A stretch of DNA of 64,000 bases from Nitrospirota bacterium (GTDB taxonomy: Bacteria > Nitrospirota > Thermodesulfovibrionia > Thermodesulfovibrionales > Magnetobacteriaceae), in contig JADFXD010000002.1 in the NCBI GenBank assembly GCA_015233725.1, forward strand, positions 22,437 to 86,436. Direction: 5' to 3'. Each line of letters starts with the position of its first letter. Within the stretch, counting starts at the first letter, position 1. Position numbers and translations under genes: made by a program. Under the pieces are notes generated by a model, which was not told the DNA's origin, did not search any database, and saw only the letters and a program-made list of their open reading frames with translations. Below are positions 1 to 10,530 of this stretch, in pieces.

Positions 1-1272
1 ATAGAGGCCCTCAAGGCAGGAAAGATGGACGACGCCAAGAAACTCAACGAAGAGCGTATAAGGCCGCTGGGAAGGGCTACAGAAGAAAGCGTCAACACCC
101 TGAAGAAGCTCCAGGTGGATGCGGCAAAGAGGCTCTATGATACCTCACTGAAGGCATATGAGTCCTCGCGTAATATTGCAATAGCATCCATTGTGATAGG
201 TCTGATATTTGCGATTATCGTTGCGCTGTGGATAATTAACAGCATTGTGAGGCCGCTAAACGATGGCGTAGGCATCGCCAACAGCCTGGCCGAGGGTGAC
301 CTCACCGTATTGATCAACGCCTCCGGCAAGGACGAGACCGGGCAGCTCCTTACAGCGATGAAGGACATGGTCGCTCAACTCAAGGAGGTCATTGGCAACG
401 TGCAGATGGCCGCGGATCAGGTTGCAGCAGGCAGCAACGAGTTAAGCTCAAGCGCACAGCAGATATCAGAGGGCGCCACAGAGCAGGCGGCATCGATACA
501 GGAGACGTCTTCGTCGATGGAGGAGATGTCGGTCAACATCAAGCAGAATTCGGATAACGCCGCCCAGACGGACAGGATCGCCGTAAAATCGGCGCATGAC
601 GCCCAGGTAACAGGCCAATCCGTCAGCAAGGCCGTCAGCGCGATGAGAGAGATAGCCAGTAAGATTAACATCGTAGAGGAGATAGCCAGGCAGACCAATC
701 TGTTAGCCCTCAACGCGGCGATCGAGGCTGCCAGGGCAGGTGAACATGGCAAGGGTTTTGCCGTTGTGGCCTCCGAGGTCAGGAAACTCGCCGAGCGTTC
801 ACAGAAGGCCGCCGGGGAGATCACCGAGCTGTCAGGGACAAGCGTTGAGGTTGCAGAGAACGCCGGTGACATGCTCCTGAAGCTCGTGCCAGACATCCAG
901 AGGACAGCCGAGTTGATCCAGGAGATCAGCGCGGCAAGCAACGAGCAAAACGCAGGGGCCGAGCAGATCAACAAGGCGATCCAGCAACTGGACAACGTCA
1001 TCCAGAAAAACGCCTCCGCCGCCGAGGAACTGGCCTCCACCTCCGAGGAACTCTCCGCCCAGGCAGGGATGCTCCAGGAGGCGATATCGTTCTTTAAACT
1101 CGGCAACAGCGGCAAGAGAAGGTCAGCCGTAACACCCCAGGCTCACAGACCCAAGACAGTACAGATAGCCCATATCCCCCCAAAGGCAACCCCACCAGCC
1201 AATAGGCGCGAGACAAGACCCAACATCGACCTCGCCGATAAAACCAGCGACGCCGACTTCGAACACTATTAA
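1..1272 (+). CDS. Methyl-accepting chemotaxis protein, 5'-truncated by the window edge
   Basis: Frame is open to base 1 ([14 protein letters not shown]...); TM segment, HAMP, and MCP signalling hairpin motif [41 protein letters not shown]. Confidence 0.95.
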   Translation: MEALKAGKMDDAKKLNEERIRPLGRATEESVNTLKKLQVDAAKRLYDTSLKAYESSRNIAIASIVIGLIFAIIVALWIINSIVRPLNDGVGIANSLAEGDLTVLINASGKDETGQLLTAMKDMVAQLKEVIGNVQMAADQVAAGSNELSSSAQQISEGATEQAASIQETSSSMEEMSVNIKQNSDNAAQTDRIAVKSAHDAQVTGQSVSKAVSAMREIASKINIVEEIARQTNLLALNAAIEAARAGEHGKGFAVVASEVRKLAERSQKAAGEITELSGTSVEVAENAGDMLLKLVPDIQRTAELIQEISAASNEQNAGAEQINKAIQQLDNVIQKNASAAEELASTSEELSAQAGMLQEAISFFKLGNSGKRRSAVTPQAHRPKTVQIAHIPPKATPPANRRETRPNIDLADKTSDADFEHY

Positions 1273-1353
1273 AAGAAAAAGCAAGAAGGGGGCGGCGCCG
1301 CCCCCCCCTCAGCCCCCCCTGCAAGGGCACCAGTGCCCTTGACCCCGTAATGC
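1272..1353 (+). repeat. Composite dispersed repeat R1 (purine tract + GC hairpin + CAAGGG..CCCTTG hairpin)
   Basis: aaaagaaaaagcaagaagggggcggcgccgccccc...gcaagggcaccagtgcccttgaccccgtaatgc; same plan recurs about 14 times in the window. Confidence 0.85.
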
Positions 1354-1426
1354 TTATCTGTATCATTAGCATTGTAAATTTTGGTTCAGAGTTTGCACAA
1401 ATGCTTGTAGTTATTTTATTATAGAC

Positions 1427-2647
1427 ATGGTGTTAAAGTTTATGAATAAAAATAATATTAACGATAAATCGGGCAATCACTTTCAACGATTGGTTGAGAC
1501 CGCCAGAGATGCTATACTGGTGATAGACCATAAAGGTTCAGTCATGTATTGCAATAATGCCTCCACAAGGCTCCTGGGTTATACGAGCGACGAAATAATC
1601 GGTATAAACGTAGGGAAATTGTTTCCCAAGGGGTGGGATTTATTGCAAAGAGAGACGAAGGTAAGTGAGTCTCTTGTTGTTAAAAAGGATGGTAGCAGGT
1701 TCCCTGCGGAGGTGACTGTCTCAGGTTATGATTTTGACAACCTGAGGTATTTTATGGCGATGGTTCGGGACAACTTGTATCAGCATAGAGATGAGGACAT
1801 ATACGACAACGAGTCTTATTCGTATAGGCAGGCAAAGATAGAGGTAGAGACCCTTCTCAGGCAAAAGGATCTTCTTATACGGCAACAGGATCAGATATTT
1901 GAGATGTACGTATATTCAGCCCATACCTTAAAGAATTACCTGTCGACCATTATAACCTTCTTTGAGTTGCTGAAAAGACGCAAGAATAATCCTGAGAAGC
2001 TCAGTGATCTGCTTGAGGAAGACTATATAGAAAGCCTCGACTTTGAGCTAAAAAACATGTACGACCTCCTTATTAGCGTCCTTAAGAGTACCACTGTCAA
2101 TAACGTCGAGGAAAACGACCTGAATGTCTATGAATACATAAAAAAGAACCTCCTGCCATTACGTATGGGTAAGAAAAGCAGTTATTTGAAGGTAGAGAAC
2201 AATTTTCCATGCGATAAGCAATATTACATCAGGGGTATAGCCGTAAACCTGAACACCATCTTGAGAAACGTATTTAACAACGCCCGAGATGAGGTCATTA
2301 TGCACTATGGCCCATGGGATGATGCCTTTTATGCCGAGGGTAACATTAAAATGCTTGAGACAGAAGAATCGCATATTATAATAGATGGGCATGTCAATGG
2401 CAATAACGTGCTCATCACCATATCTAACAGAGGAAGACTGATACCGGATGACAAGAAAGAGAGCATTTTTGAAAAAGGCGTTACCTTTAAGACAACCGGT
2501 ACCGGCTATGGCCTGACCGACTGTCGCAAGATCGCCGGCGAAATGGGTGGTAAGATATGGGCAGAGGATTTTGGTGACAAAGGAGCGACGTTTTGTATCC
2601 AACTGCCCCTTGTCAATGTAATAGAAGGAGGTGTTATAGATGATTGA
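1427..2647 (+). CDS. PAS-domain sensor histidine kinase
   Basis: PAS-like N-terminus (ETARDAILVIDHKGSVMYCNNAS), H-box-like SAHTLKN, HATPase region NVFNNARDE...GTGYGLTDCRKIAGEMGGKIW. Start may be the ATG at 1442. Confidence 0.88.
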   Translation: MVLKFMNKNNINDKSGNHFQRLVETARDAILVIDHKGSVMYCNNASTRLLGYTSDEIIGINVGKLFPKGWDLLQRETKVSESLVVKKDGSRFPAEVTVSGYDFDNLRYFMAMVRDNLYQHRDEDIYDNESYSYRQAKIEVETLLRQKDLLIRQQDQIFEMYVYSAHTLKNYLSTIITFFELLKRRKNNPEKLSDLLEEDYIESLDFELKNMYDLLISVLKSTTVNNVEENDLNVYEYIKKNLLPLRMGKKSSYLKVENNFPCDKQYYIRGIAVNLNTILRNVFNNARDEVIMHYGPWDDAFYAEGNIKMLETEESHIIIDGHVNGNNVLITISNRGRLIPDDKKESIFEKGVTFKTTGTGYGLTDCRKIAGEMGGKIWAEDFGDKGATFCIQLPLVNVIEGGVIDD

Positions 2648-3077
2648 CCCACGCGTTAAAATGCTCATAAGGCAGCAATTCAAGACAATGAAGGTCCTCC
2701 TGGTAGATGACATGATGCCTAATATAAAAAATAACACCATGTTGCTGGAGGACCTGGGATTTTCAAAGGCCAACATAACCACAGCCTCAAATGGCGCACA
2801 GGCGTTTTCAAAACTGATGGTGACTAAGCCTAACTTTATCATCACGGACTGGAACATGCCTATGGTGGACGGGTTGACGTTTGTCAAAAAGCTGCGCGCA
2901 CTGGAGGCCTATAAAGATATACCGGTGATTATGATCACGGCAGAACCCGATAAAAAATTGAAGGATGTGGAGGAGTATGTCAACGCCTTTCTAAAAAAAC
3001 CCTATACGATACAGTATCTTGAGGATATAATCTACTCGGTGGTGGCAAGGAAACTGCTCAAAGACAAAAAGGTTTAG
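2640..3077 (+). CDS. CheY-like response regulator
   Basis: REC fold: VLLVDDMMPN..ITDWNMPMVDG..VIMITAE..FLKKPYT; overlaps the upstream kinase gene by 8 bp. Confidence 0.92.
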   Translation: MIDPRVKMLIRQQFKTMKVLLVDDMMPNIKNNTMLLEDLGFSKANITTASNGAQAFSKLMVTKPNFIITDWNMPMVDGLTFVKKLRALEAYKDIPVIMITAEPDKKLKDVEEYVNAFLKKPYTIQYLEDIIYSVVARKLLKDKKV

Positions 3078-3172
3078 GTATACAATTGAATCGCTGTCAT
3101 TATGTTAAGACACTTGACTATTATGCATAACTATGTCAACATAGACATAACTATACATAACAGGGTCTGACA

Positions 3173-3589
3173 ATGCCTAAAAAGCAGTATGGTATAAAAA
3201 ACATATTAAAAGATGGTGAGGCACTCCGTTACCTGGATAACGCCAGGGAGATACTGAGAAACACCCCTGTCGAAGGGGATATTTATTCAGATAAAAAGCC
3301 CGTCAGAGAGGTCTTTGCTACCGCGTATCTTGCCGTGTTGGAGGCTATTAATGAGATATTGCTTAAAAAAGGACTAACCGCAAAACAACTCCCTAAATCT
3401 GTCGATGGCTACAGAGATGCCCTAATGCGATATCTGTCGGTCAATAATGGGAAGCTCATGAAAGAATTCAACTGTCTGTATGAATCGCTACATATAGCAG
3501 GATACTACAGAGGCTTGCTGTATAGAGTACCCACGGTTAAAGACGAATTAGATGTCACTGAGAAGTTTATTAAAAAGCTATTAATGTAG
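3173..3589 (+). CDS. Small helical protein, DUF5618-like
   Basis: 138-aa ORF; YLDNAREILRNTPVEGDIYSDKKPVREVFATAYLAVLEAINEILLKKG resembles the DUF5618/HEPN-like small protein pattern; family name is from memory. Confidence 0.6.
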   Translation: MPKKQYGIKNILKDGEALRYLDNAREILRNTPVEGDIYSDKKPVREVFATAYLAVLEAINEILLKKGLTAKQLPKSVDGYRDALMRYLSVNNGKLMKEFNCLYESLHIAGYYRGLLYRVPTVKDELDVTEKFIKKLLM

Positions 3590-3591
3590 GC

Positions 3592-3666
3592 ATAATGGGG
3601 TCAAGGGGACTGGTCCCCTTGCAGGGGGGTTCAAAGGGGGGGCGGAGCCGCCCCCGTCTTTCTTTT
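3592..3666 (-). repeat. Composite dispersed repeat R2 (inverted orientation)
   Basis: cataatggggtcaaggggactggtccccttgcagggggg...gggcggagccgcccccgtctttcttt; ends about 14 bp before the probable ATG of the next gene. Confidence 0.85.
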
Positions 3667-3679
3667 GGCGGTGTGTGGT

Positions 3680-6600
3680 ATGAAAGCGATTGAATGGGCA
3701 GTTGGTGATGTGTTGTTAGACCTCTATGAGATACGGGAGGTCTATAAGAGCGGTGGAATGGGGGTGGTCTACCGGATATATCACAGGGGCTGGAATGTGG
3801 AATTGGCCATGAAGAGCCCGCGTCCTGAGTACTTTCAAAAGGAGGAGGACAAGCGCAACTTCGAGCGTGAGGCCGAGACCTGGATGGACCTGGGGTTGCA
3901 TCCCAACATCGTAAGCTGCTACTACATAAGACGTATGGATGATATCCCCCGTGTCTTTGCCGAATATCTTGGCGGGGGTAGTCTGAGGGACTGTGTCCGC
4001 AATCATAAGTTAACGACCCTGGAGACCATCCTGGATATAGCGATCCAGTTTGCCACCGGTCTGCAGTACGCCCACGAAAAAGGCCTGGTGCATCAGGACG
4101 TCAAGCCAGCCAATGTCATGTTGTCCCAGGATGGCGTGGTCAAGGTGACGGACTTTGGACTGGCCAAGGCCAGGGCACTCACTGACAACAAGGCCAGGGA
4201 TAAGGATACAGACTTATTAAACAGGGGTATCCTGGTCAGCTATGGCGGCATGACACCGGCCTACTGCTCCCCGGAGCAGGCAAACTCCGCCCCCCTGTCC
4301 ACAAAGACAGACATATGGTCCTGGGGGGTATCCATGCTGGAGATATTCGTAGGGCGCATTACGTGGATGGCCGGCAACATTGCCTATGTCGCCTTGGATG
4401 GCTACCTCGCCCAGGGACCAGTTGACGAAACAATACCGCTTATGCCTTCAGCCTTTGTAGACCTACTGAGACGATGCTTCCAGAAAAAACCGGCAGATCG
4501 TCCTGACTCCATGCTTGAGATCATAGGCGAGCTAAAGGCCATGTATAGTGATATCGCTGGCAAGGCGTATCCACGTACCCCATACCTGGCTGGCCGCGCA
4601 ACTGCCGATGGTATCAACAACAGGGTTATCTCGCTGATAGACCTTAAAAAGGCCAAGGGGGTTGATTCCCTCTGGAGGGAGGCCCTAAAGACCGACCCTC
4701 ACCACTTTGAATCCACGTATAATCTGGCGCTGTATGAGTGGAAGAACGGCACTATCACGGAAAAAGACGTGATTCGCAGGATAAAGGCGATCACCAATAA
4801 GCGCCATATGAACTGGCATGAGTATCACCTCCTGGGCAATCTGTTCCTGTTTTTTGGCAACTATTCAGGCGCGGTTGAGGCGCTCTGGAAGGCAATAAGG
4901 CCGGAGTACTCAACAGCAGCGGAGATCAAGGACCTGGTACTGGCCCTCTGCGCCGATGGCAGACATCTTATCACCACGGCCAGTAGCAAGGACTCTGCTG
5001 CCATGACACGGTGGAAAGATGTCGAGAGACACTGCAAGAGCATCATAGATAACATACCCGATAACATAGACCCCTACATAGTATCTGCCTACATGTTGGC
5101 CCTGACCAGACAGGGCAGACAGAGGGAGTCGCATGAGTTTTATGGCCAGTGCCGCAACCAGTACAGTGATAAGTTAGCCCATATGCCTTCCTCTGTAACC
5201 GAGGCCTTTAATCACTATCTCCCCGGGTTTGAGGTGCTTCACACCATAGAGGAACATAACGGCATAGTTGCCTCTCTGGCAGTAACCCCCGATGGCAAAA
5301 GGGCCCTCTCTGCCGGCAGCGACGACAAGAGCGTGCGTGTGTGGGATATTGAAGAGGGCAGATGCCTGACCACCCTGTATGGACACACCGATTGGGTCAC
5401 ATGCGTGTGCGTAACCTCCGATGGTAGATTTGCCATCTCAGGCAGCAACGACAAGACCCTGCGTCTGTGGGATATAGGCCCTGACACTGAAAATACCACG
5501 GGCAGGTGTGTGCGGGTCTTTAGCGGCTCCCCCGACATGATAACAGCCGTGGCCGTCACCCCCGATAGTCGATACATCCTGTCAGGGGGCAACGACGCAC
5601 TCTTGCGCCTGTTTAGTCTACCTGGCGGTGGACAGTTGCGGATATTCAGGGGGCATGAGGGCAGGATCACCTCCGTGGCAATTACCCCTGATGGCTACTA
5701 TGCGGTAAGCGGCAGCACGGACAAGAAGGCGTACCTGTTCAACATCGTTACAGGCAAGCCGCTGCGCACCTTCACTGGACATACGGGTAGTGTGACGTCG
5801 GTTGCCATAAGCCCTTCAGGGACATGGTTACTCACCGGCAGCGAAGACACTACCCTAAGGCTATACAACATCTCAACGGGTGAGTGTGTACATACCTTCA
5901 GGGGACATACGGGTAGCGTCTTATGTGTGGCGTTCTCCGCCGATGAGACGCTTATCATATCTGGCAGCGCTGATGAGACCCTATGCCTGTGGGATATAAG
6001 TAGCCGTCAAAGGGTCTGTTTGTTCAAGAAGTTTGAGGGCCCTGCCATGGCAATCACGCCATCGGGTGCAAGGGCGGTCTGTAGCATCTGGAATGGTATC
6101 AGGATATTGGAAATCGCCAATCACTATGCCCTGTCATATGCCGTGGCCATCCCGGTGTCGTCACTGGAGGCGGAGGAGCGCGAGGGTAGCTTCAAAAGAG
6201 AGATAGAACGCGCAAGGCACCTCATCCAGACCAACAACATCAGGGACATCCCCGAAATTATAAAAAAGGCCCGTGACATAAAGGGCTATGAAAAGGACAG
6301 AGAGGCCATTGAGATAAAGGAGGAGGTAGCGGCCTATTTCCCCAAAAAAGAGCTCCTTGGCGCATGGCAACTCAACGCCTGGGAACTTTACAATCCTGAG
6401 GGGCACACAGGTGGTGTCAACGCCGTGGCGGTCACACCGGATAACATGTATGCCCTCTCCGGGGCAGAGGATGGTCGTCTGTATCTGTGGGAGCTTGACA
6501 CTACCGAGCTTAAGGCCGTGTTTGATGGCCACGAGGGCAGTGTTCTAACCCTGGATATCAGCCCTGATGGCAGATATGCCCTCTCGGGCTCCAGCGACAA

Positions 6601-9600
6601 GACGATCCGTCTGTGGGAACTACCAGGTGGCCGCTGCAGGCACGTCCTTAGAGGCCACACAGGTGTCATAAACACGGTGGCCTTTGGCACAGACCCACGT
6701 TATGCCCTCTCTCAAGACTACAAAGGCCTGTTACACTTCTGGGACCTGCTCAACAAGGAGTCCATACGAACATTACATGACAAGGAGGGGCTTACGGCAG
6801 CAGCGCTACACCCTGACCTCAGATACGCCGTCACTGGAGGCAGCAATGGCGCCATCACCATATGGGATATAGCCCTTGAGGAGCGTTATCGAACCATCAA
6901 GATGCTAAACAACAGCATAACGGCAGTGGCAGTGAGCGCCGATGGCAGGTTTATCCTGGCAACCGGACTCTACGAGGGGGCCATCCAGTTGTGGGACTTC
7001 AGAAGTGGCAAGACCATTCGCAACTTTAAGGGACACACCGGAGGGATAACCACAGCCTGCTTCAGTGCCGATGTCAAGCACATATTGTCCGTGGGCAGCG
7101 ACACAACCGTTCGCATCTGGGATGTAGAGACCAACAGGGAGCTGCGCAAGTTCACCTTGCCAGGTGGTAAGATAAACACGGCGGTCTTTAGTCCAAACGC
7201 CTGGCTATGTGTCACAGGCAGTGCGGATAGGACGTTAAGCTCGTTCTACCTGGACTGGGACCTCGACGCCACCAGCTACGAGGACTGGGATGACAGGGCA
7301 AGACCATATCTGGAAATATTCTTGACCCTGCACACACCCTTTGTACAAGACACCCTGTTTCGAAAGGGTATACCACAGTACAGTGAGGAGGACTTCCACG
7401 CCCTTGTCAGGCAATTAAGTCTAAACGGCTTTGGCTGGCTCACACCCGAGGGTATCAAGCAAAAACTCAGACAGCTTGAGAAAGACGCAGTAGATAAATG
7501 GACAGAGGCAGACAAGACATATAAAACCCTCCTGGACCTCAGCAAGTCCCTCATGCAAGAGGGTCTTGGCATAAAAATGATAACCGCCCTTGAGACGATT
7601 AAAAAGGCTTCTTCCATAAAGGGCTATGCCAGAGATGAGGAACTGCTAAGGGTGTATGAGGAGATATCAAGCGTATTTCCCAAGAAGAGCCTCGTTTCGA
7701 TATGGAAGGTTAGATACCTCAAGGGGCATGAGGGGGCCATTAACACGGTGGCTATCAGCGCTGACGGCAGATATGCCGTTTCAGGTGGTGATGATAGAAA
7801 GGTTTGTCTGTGGGACCTGGCGGCCAGGGCGCTATTGAGGGACTTCCCGGGTCATACGGCGGAGGTTAGGGCGGTGGTCTTTGTAAATAATGATCGCTTC
7901 CTTTCAGGCGCTGCGGATAGGACACTGCGGCTATGGGATATCAAGAGTGGTCGATGTCTCAGGGTCTTTAGCGAGCACTCTGAGGCGATAACCTCGCTCT
8001 GGGCGGACAGTGATGGCTTGCTGGCTGTCTGTGGCTGTCTTGATGGTTCGATCCGTCTATGGGATATAGACAGCGGGGACATCGTTGGGATATATAAGAC
8101 CACTGCCGGCAATGTCAACGCACTGGCGGTAAGCCCTGACCTTAAGGTGATGCTTACCGGGGGCAAAGACAGGACGCTTACCCTGTGGCATTTGAGCACA
8201 AGGCAGCCTCCGTCTGTTATGCAGGGGCACTCTGATACGATAAACGCTGTGGCAATTGCCCCCAATGGCAGGTTTGCCGTATCGGGCAGCGAGGACAGGT
8301 CGGTGCGGAGTTGGGACCTGTCCACTGCTATGGCAATGTCCACTTACGAGGGACATACATCAGGGGTAACAGCCGTTGATATAAGCCCAGATGGCGCCTT
8401 TGTTATATCCGCCGGAAGGGATAACAATCTCTGTCTCTGGAGGCTATCAGGCAATAATGAGGATAGTACGTTGAGGGGGGCTAATGATGAGGCTCGGACA
8501 TTCAATGGCCATGATGATGTGGTCCTGGCCGCGGCGTTTACCCCTAATGCCTCTCATGTCTTATCGGCCGGGGCGGACAAGACTATCTGTATGTGGCACC
8601 TTCAATGGCAGGAAGAGCTGGTTGAGACTGACGAGGGACAGCAGCAGTGCCAGGTCTACATAGAGGACTTCCTCCTGCGGCACAGACCCCTTATGAAGGA
8701 CTCTCTTGCGAGAAAGGGAAAACCCCTGTGGGGTAAAGACGACCTCAACGCCTTGCTTGAGCAGTTACGCTACCGCGGACTTGGCCTGATACCACCACAG
8801 TGGGTTCAGCAACGCCTTATACAGCTCAGTGATGAGCAGGCTCACAAGGCCAGGGAGGTTGAGGCCTTATTTGTCGAGTTGATAGAGGTGGCGAGGGCGT
8901 CACTGAAAGAGCGCTCTTATGCAAGGGCCCTGGAGTTTGTCTCAAGGGCCATCCGCGCCGAGGGCTACGAAAGGGACCCCAGGGCGCTGGCGGTGATGGA
9001 ACAGTTGTCACTGATCTATCCCCGAAACAAGCTAAACACCTCCTGGAAGCACAAGACCCTTCAGGTAAAGGGGGCAAACATGAGCCTGTTTATTTTTATG
9101 CCACCAGATGTAACCTGGAGCGCCCAGGAGCGTCCTGGAGCGATAAAGAACCAGGAGCGTCCGGCAGCGACAAAGACAGGCAAAGAGTATGTCCGTTATG
9201 CCATTAGGGTTGCCAGTGACAGGGCGTTGTCATTGTGGGACCTGGAGACGTGGCGGTCGGTGGTGGTATTTAGGGGGCATCAGGGTGAGGTGACCTCTGC
9301 GGATATCACGGCAGATGGCAGGTTGGCAGTATCTGGCAGCAAGGACACGACCCTGCGTCTGTGGGACGTTGCCACAGGGCAGTGCAGGGGGGTCTTTGAA
9401 GGGCACACGGGGGGGGTTAACACGGTGGCCATCACGCCAGATGGCAAGTACGTCCTATCCGGCAGCGATGATGCCACGCTGCGCCTGTGGGATGCTACTA
9501 CGATGGCGCGGCTGAAGGTCTTTAAGAACAACGCCTCTGTGGTTAAGTCTCTGAAGATAAGCCCTGATGGGATATACCTTTTTTGTGGAAACTCAGACGG

Positions 9601-10312
9601 CACGATTAACTTTATGGATATCTCATTAGGTAGGGTCATACACACCTTTAGTGGGCATGAGGGGGAAATAACGTCGCTTATCGTCTCACCAAATGGGCGT
9701 CATGTCATCTCCTGTGGCGTTGATGCGGTGATACGGATGTGGGACATCCCAACGGGTGAGTGTCTTCGCCTCTTTACCGGACATGCCGGGGCGGTTACAA
9801 CGGCAGCCATCACGCCTAATGGTCGATACCTCATCTCAGGCAGCACTGACAAGACCGTGCGTATATGGGATGTACAGTCTGCCGAACTCATTCAGGGCAT
9901 AAAGTGGCACGCCGGGGAGGTACGCTGTGTTGCCATCAGCGGCGATGGCACGTTTATGTTCTCGGGGGGGCTTGACCCCTTTGCATACCTGTGGTATCTG
10001 GATTGGAACCTCCAGGGCAGACCCATTACCCAGTGGGACGATGGCGCCAGGGCATATTTGGAGGCGTTTCTCTGTATGCGGACATTAAGGCTCGGAGGCC
10101 TCTCCATGTTCTCAAGGAAACCACAGTGGTCAGATGATGAATTTAACACCCTCCTGAAAAAACTCGCCTATGCAGGTTACGGATGGCTCTCTCCACAAGG
10201 TGTTAGGCAAAAACTCGACGAAATGACCAATAAATACAAGGCTATACTGGCAGAAAAAAAGAAGCTCTTCGAAAAACAATTCAGGCCAGATTCACCGTAT
10301 AAAATATTCTAA
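3680..10312 (+). CDS. Giant Ser/Thr protein kinase with TPR-like segment and several WD40 beta-propeller blocks
   Basis: ORF track starts at TTG 3665; ATG 3680 gives MKAIEWAVGDVLLDLYEIREVYKSGGMGVVY. Kinase motifs HQDVKPANVM and VTDFGLA; many WD40 repeats (GHTGSVTSVAISPSGTWLLTGSEDTTLRLYNI). Confidence 0.93.
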   Translation: MKAIEWAVGDVLLDLYEIREVYKSGGMGVVYRIYHRGWNVELAMKSPRPEYFQKEEDKRNFEREAETWMDLGLHPNIVSCYYIRRMDDIPRVFAEYLGGGSLRDCVRNHKLTTLETILDIAIQFATGLQYAHEKGLVHQDVKPANVMLSQDGVVKVTDFGLAKARALTDNKARDKDTDLLNRGILVSYGGMTPAYCSPEQANSAPLSTKTDIWSWGVSMLEIFVGRITWMAGNIAYVALDGYLAQGPVDETIPLMPSAFVDLLRRCFQKKPADRPDSMLEIIGELKAMYSDIAGKAYPRTPYLAGRATADGINNRVISLIDLKKAKGVDSLWREALKTDPHHFESTYNLALYEWKNGTITEKDVIRRIKAITNKRHMNWHEYHLLGNLFLFFGNYSGAVEALWKAIRPEYSTAAEIKDLVLALCADGRHLITTASSKDSAAMTRWKDVERHCKSIIDNIPDNIDPYIVSAYMLALTRQGRQRESHEFYGQCRNQYSDKLAHMPSSVTEAFNHYLPGFEVLHTIEEHNGIVASLAVTPDGKRALSAGSDDKSVRVWDIEEGRCLTTLYGHTDWVTCVCVTSDGRFAISGSNDKTLRLWDIGPDTENTTGRCVRVFSGSPDMITAVAVTPDSRYILSGGNDALLRLFSLPGGGQLRIFRGHEGRITSVAITPDGYYAVSGSTDKKAYLFNIVTGKPLRTFTGHTGSVTSVAISPSGTWLLTGSEDTTLRLYNISTGECVHTFRGHTGSVLCVAFSADETLIISGSADETLCLWDISSRQRVCLFKKFEGPAMAITPSGARAVCSIWNGIRILEIANHYALSYAVAIPVSSLEAEEREGSFKREIERARHLIQTNNIRDIPEIIKKARDIKGYEKDREAIEIKEEVAAYFPKKELLGAWQLNAWELYNPEGHTGGVNAVAVTPDNMYALSGAEDGRLYLWELDTTELKAVFDGHEGSVLTLDISPDGRYALSGSSDKTIRLWELPGGRCRHVLRGHTGVINTVAFGTDPRYALSQDYKGLLHFWDLLNKESIRTLHDKEGLTAAALHPDLRYAVTGGSNGAITIWDIALEERYRTIKMLNNSITAVAVSADGRFILATGLYEGAIQLWDFRSGKTIRNFKGHTGGITTACFSADVKHILSVGSDTTVRIWDVETNRELRKFTLPGGKINTAVFSPNAWLCVTGSADRTLSSFYLDWDLDATSYEDWDDRARPYLEIFLTLHTPFVQDTLFRKGIPQYSEEDFHALVRQLSLNGFGWLTPEGIKQKLRQLEKDAVDKWTEADKTYKTLLDLSKSLMQEGLGIKMITALETIKKASSIKGYARDEELLRVYEEISSVFPKKSLVSIWKVRYLKGHEGAINTVAISADGRYAVSGGDDRKVCLWDLAARALLRDFPGHTAEVRAVVFVNNDRFLSGAADRTLRLWDIKSGRCLRVFSEHSEAITSLWADSDGLLAVCGCLDGSIRLWDIDSGDIVGIYKTTAGNVNALAVSPDLKVMLTGGKDRTLTLWHLSTRQPPSVMQGHSDTINAVAIAPNGRFAVSGSEDRSVRSWDLSTAMAMSTYEGHTSGVTAVDISPDGAFVISAGRDNNLCLWRLSGNNEDSTLRGANDEARTFNGHDDVVLAAAFTPNASHVLSAGADKTICMWHLQWQEELVETDEGQQQCQVYIEDFLLRHRPLMKDSLARKGKPLWGKDDLNALLEQLRYRGLGLIPPQWVQQRLIQLSDEQAHKAREVEALFVELIEVARASLKERSYARALEFVSRAIRAEGYERDPRALAVMEQLSLIYPRNKLNTSWKHKTLQVKGANMSLFIFMPPDVTWSAQERPGAIKNQERPAATKTGKEYVRYAIRVASDRALSLWDLETWRSVVVFRGHQGEVTSADITADGRLAVSGSKDTTLRLWDVATGQCRGVFEGHTGGVNTVAITPDGKYVLSGSDDATLRLWDATTMARLKVFKNNASVVKSLKISPDGIYLFCGNSDGTINFMDISLGRVIHTFSGHEGEITSLIVSPNGRHVISCGVDAVIRMWDIPTGECLRLFTGHAGAVTTAAITPNGRYLISGSTDKTVRIWDVQSAELIQGIKWHAGEVRCVAISGDGTFMFSGGLDPFAYLWYLDWNLQGRPITQWDDGARAYLEAFLCMRTLRLGGLSMFSRKPQWSDDEFNTLLKKLAYAGYGWLSPQGVRQKLDEMTNKYKAILAEKKKLFEKQFRPDSPYKIF
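9124..9177 (+). repeat. Two in-frame copies of the 27-bp palindromic module inside the giant kinase CDS
   Basis: ccaggagcgtcctggagcgataaagaa + ccaggagcgtccggcagcgacaaagac, encoding QERPGAIKNQERPAATK. Confidence 0.85.
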
Positions 10313-10314
10313 AG

Positions 10315-10477
10315 AAAGAAGAAAAGAAAGGGGCAGCTCCGCTTCTTTGTCGCTCAAGGCACGCTCCTGGCCCCCTTTAGAACCCCCTGCAAGGGGTCAC
10401 AGCCCCCTTGACCCCTTATTGCGATGGCTTGTTAGTTGCGTTGGGGCTTGGAGATAGTCCCCTTGACCCCTTATTGC
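10315..10477 (+). repeat. Composite dispersed repeat R3 with a duplicated tail
   Basis: aagaaagaagaaaagaaaggggcagctccgcttctttgtcgctcaaggcacgctcctgg...; cccttgaccccttattgc occurs at 10405-10422 and 10460-10477. Confidence 0.75.
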
Positions 10478-10530
10478 TCGATCTTGTTATCTATGTATTT
10501 TTTTTGCATCCTTTTTTGTTAATATACTAC

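Noticed and set aside
417-1115. Long antisense ORF opposite the MCP (and similar antisense ORFs in the WD40 kinase, e.g. 5239-5670 and 7852-8343)
   Set aside because: Opposite strand of strongly supported CDSs in GC-biased repetitive coding DNA; compositions are Ser/Leu/Pro-rich without recognisable domains.
10408-10530. N-terminal extension of the response regulator-GGDEF ORF
   Set aside because: Encoded by repeat R3 tail; the REC protein starts naturally at ATG 10531.
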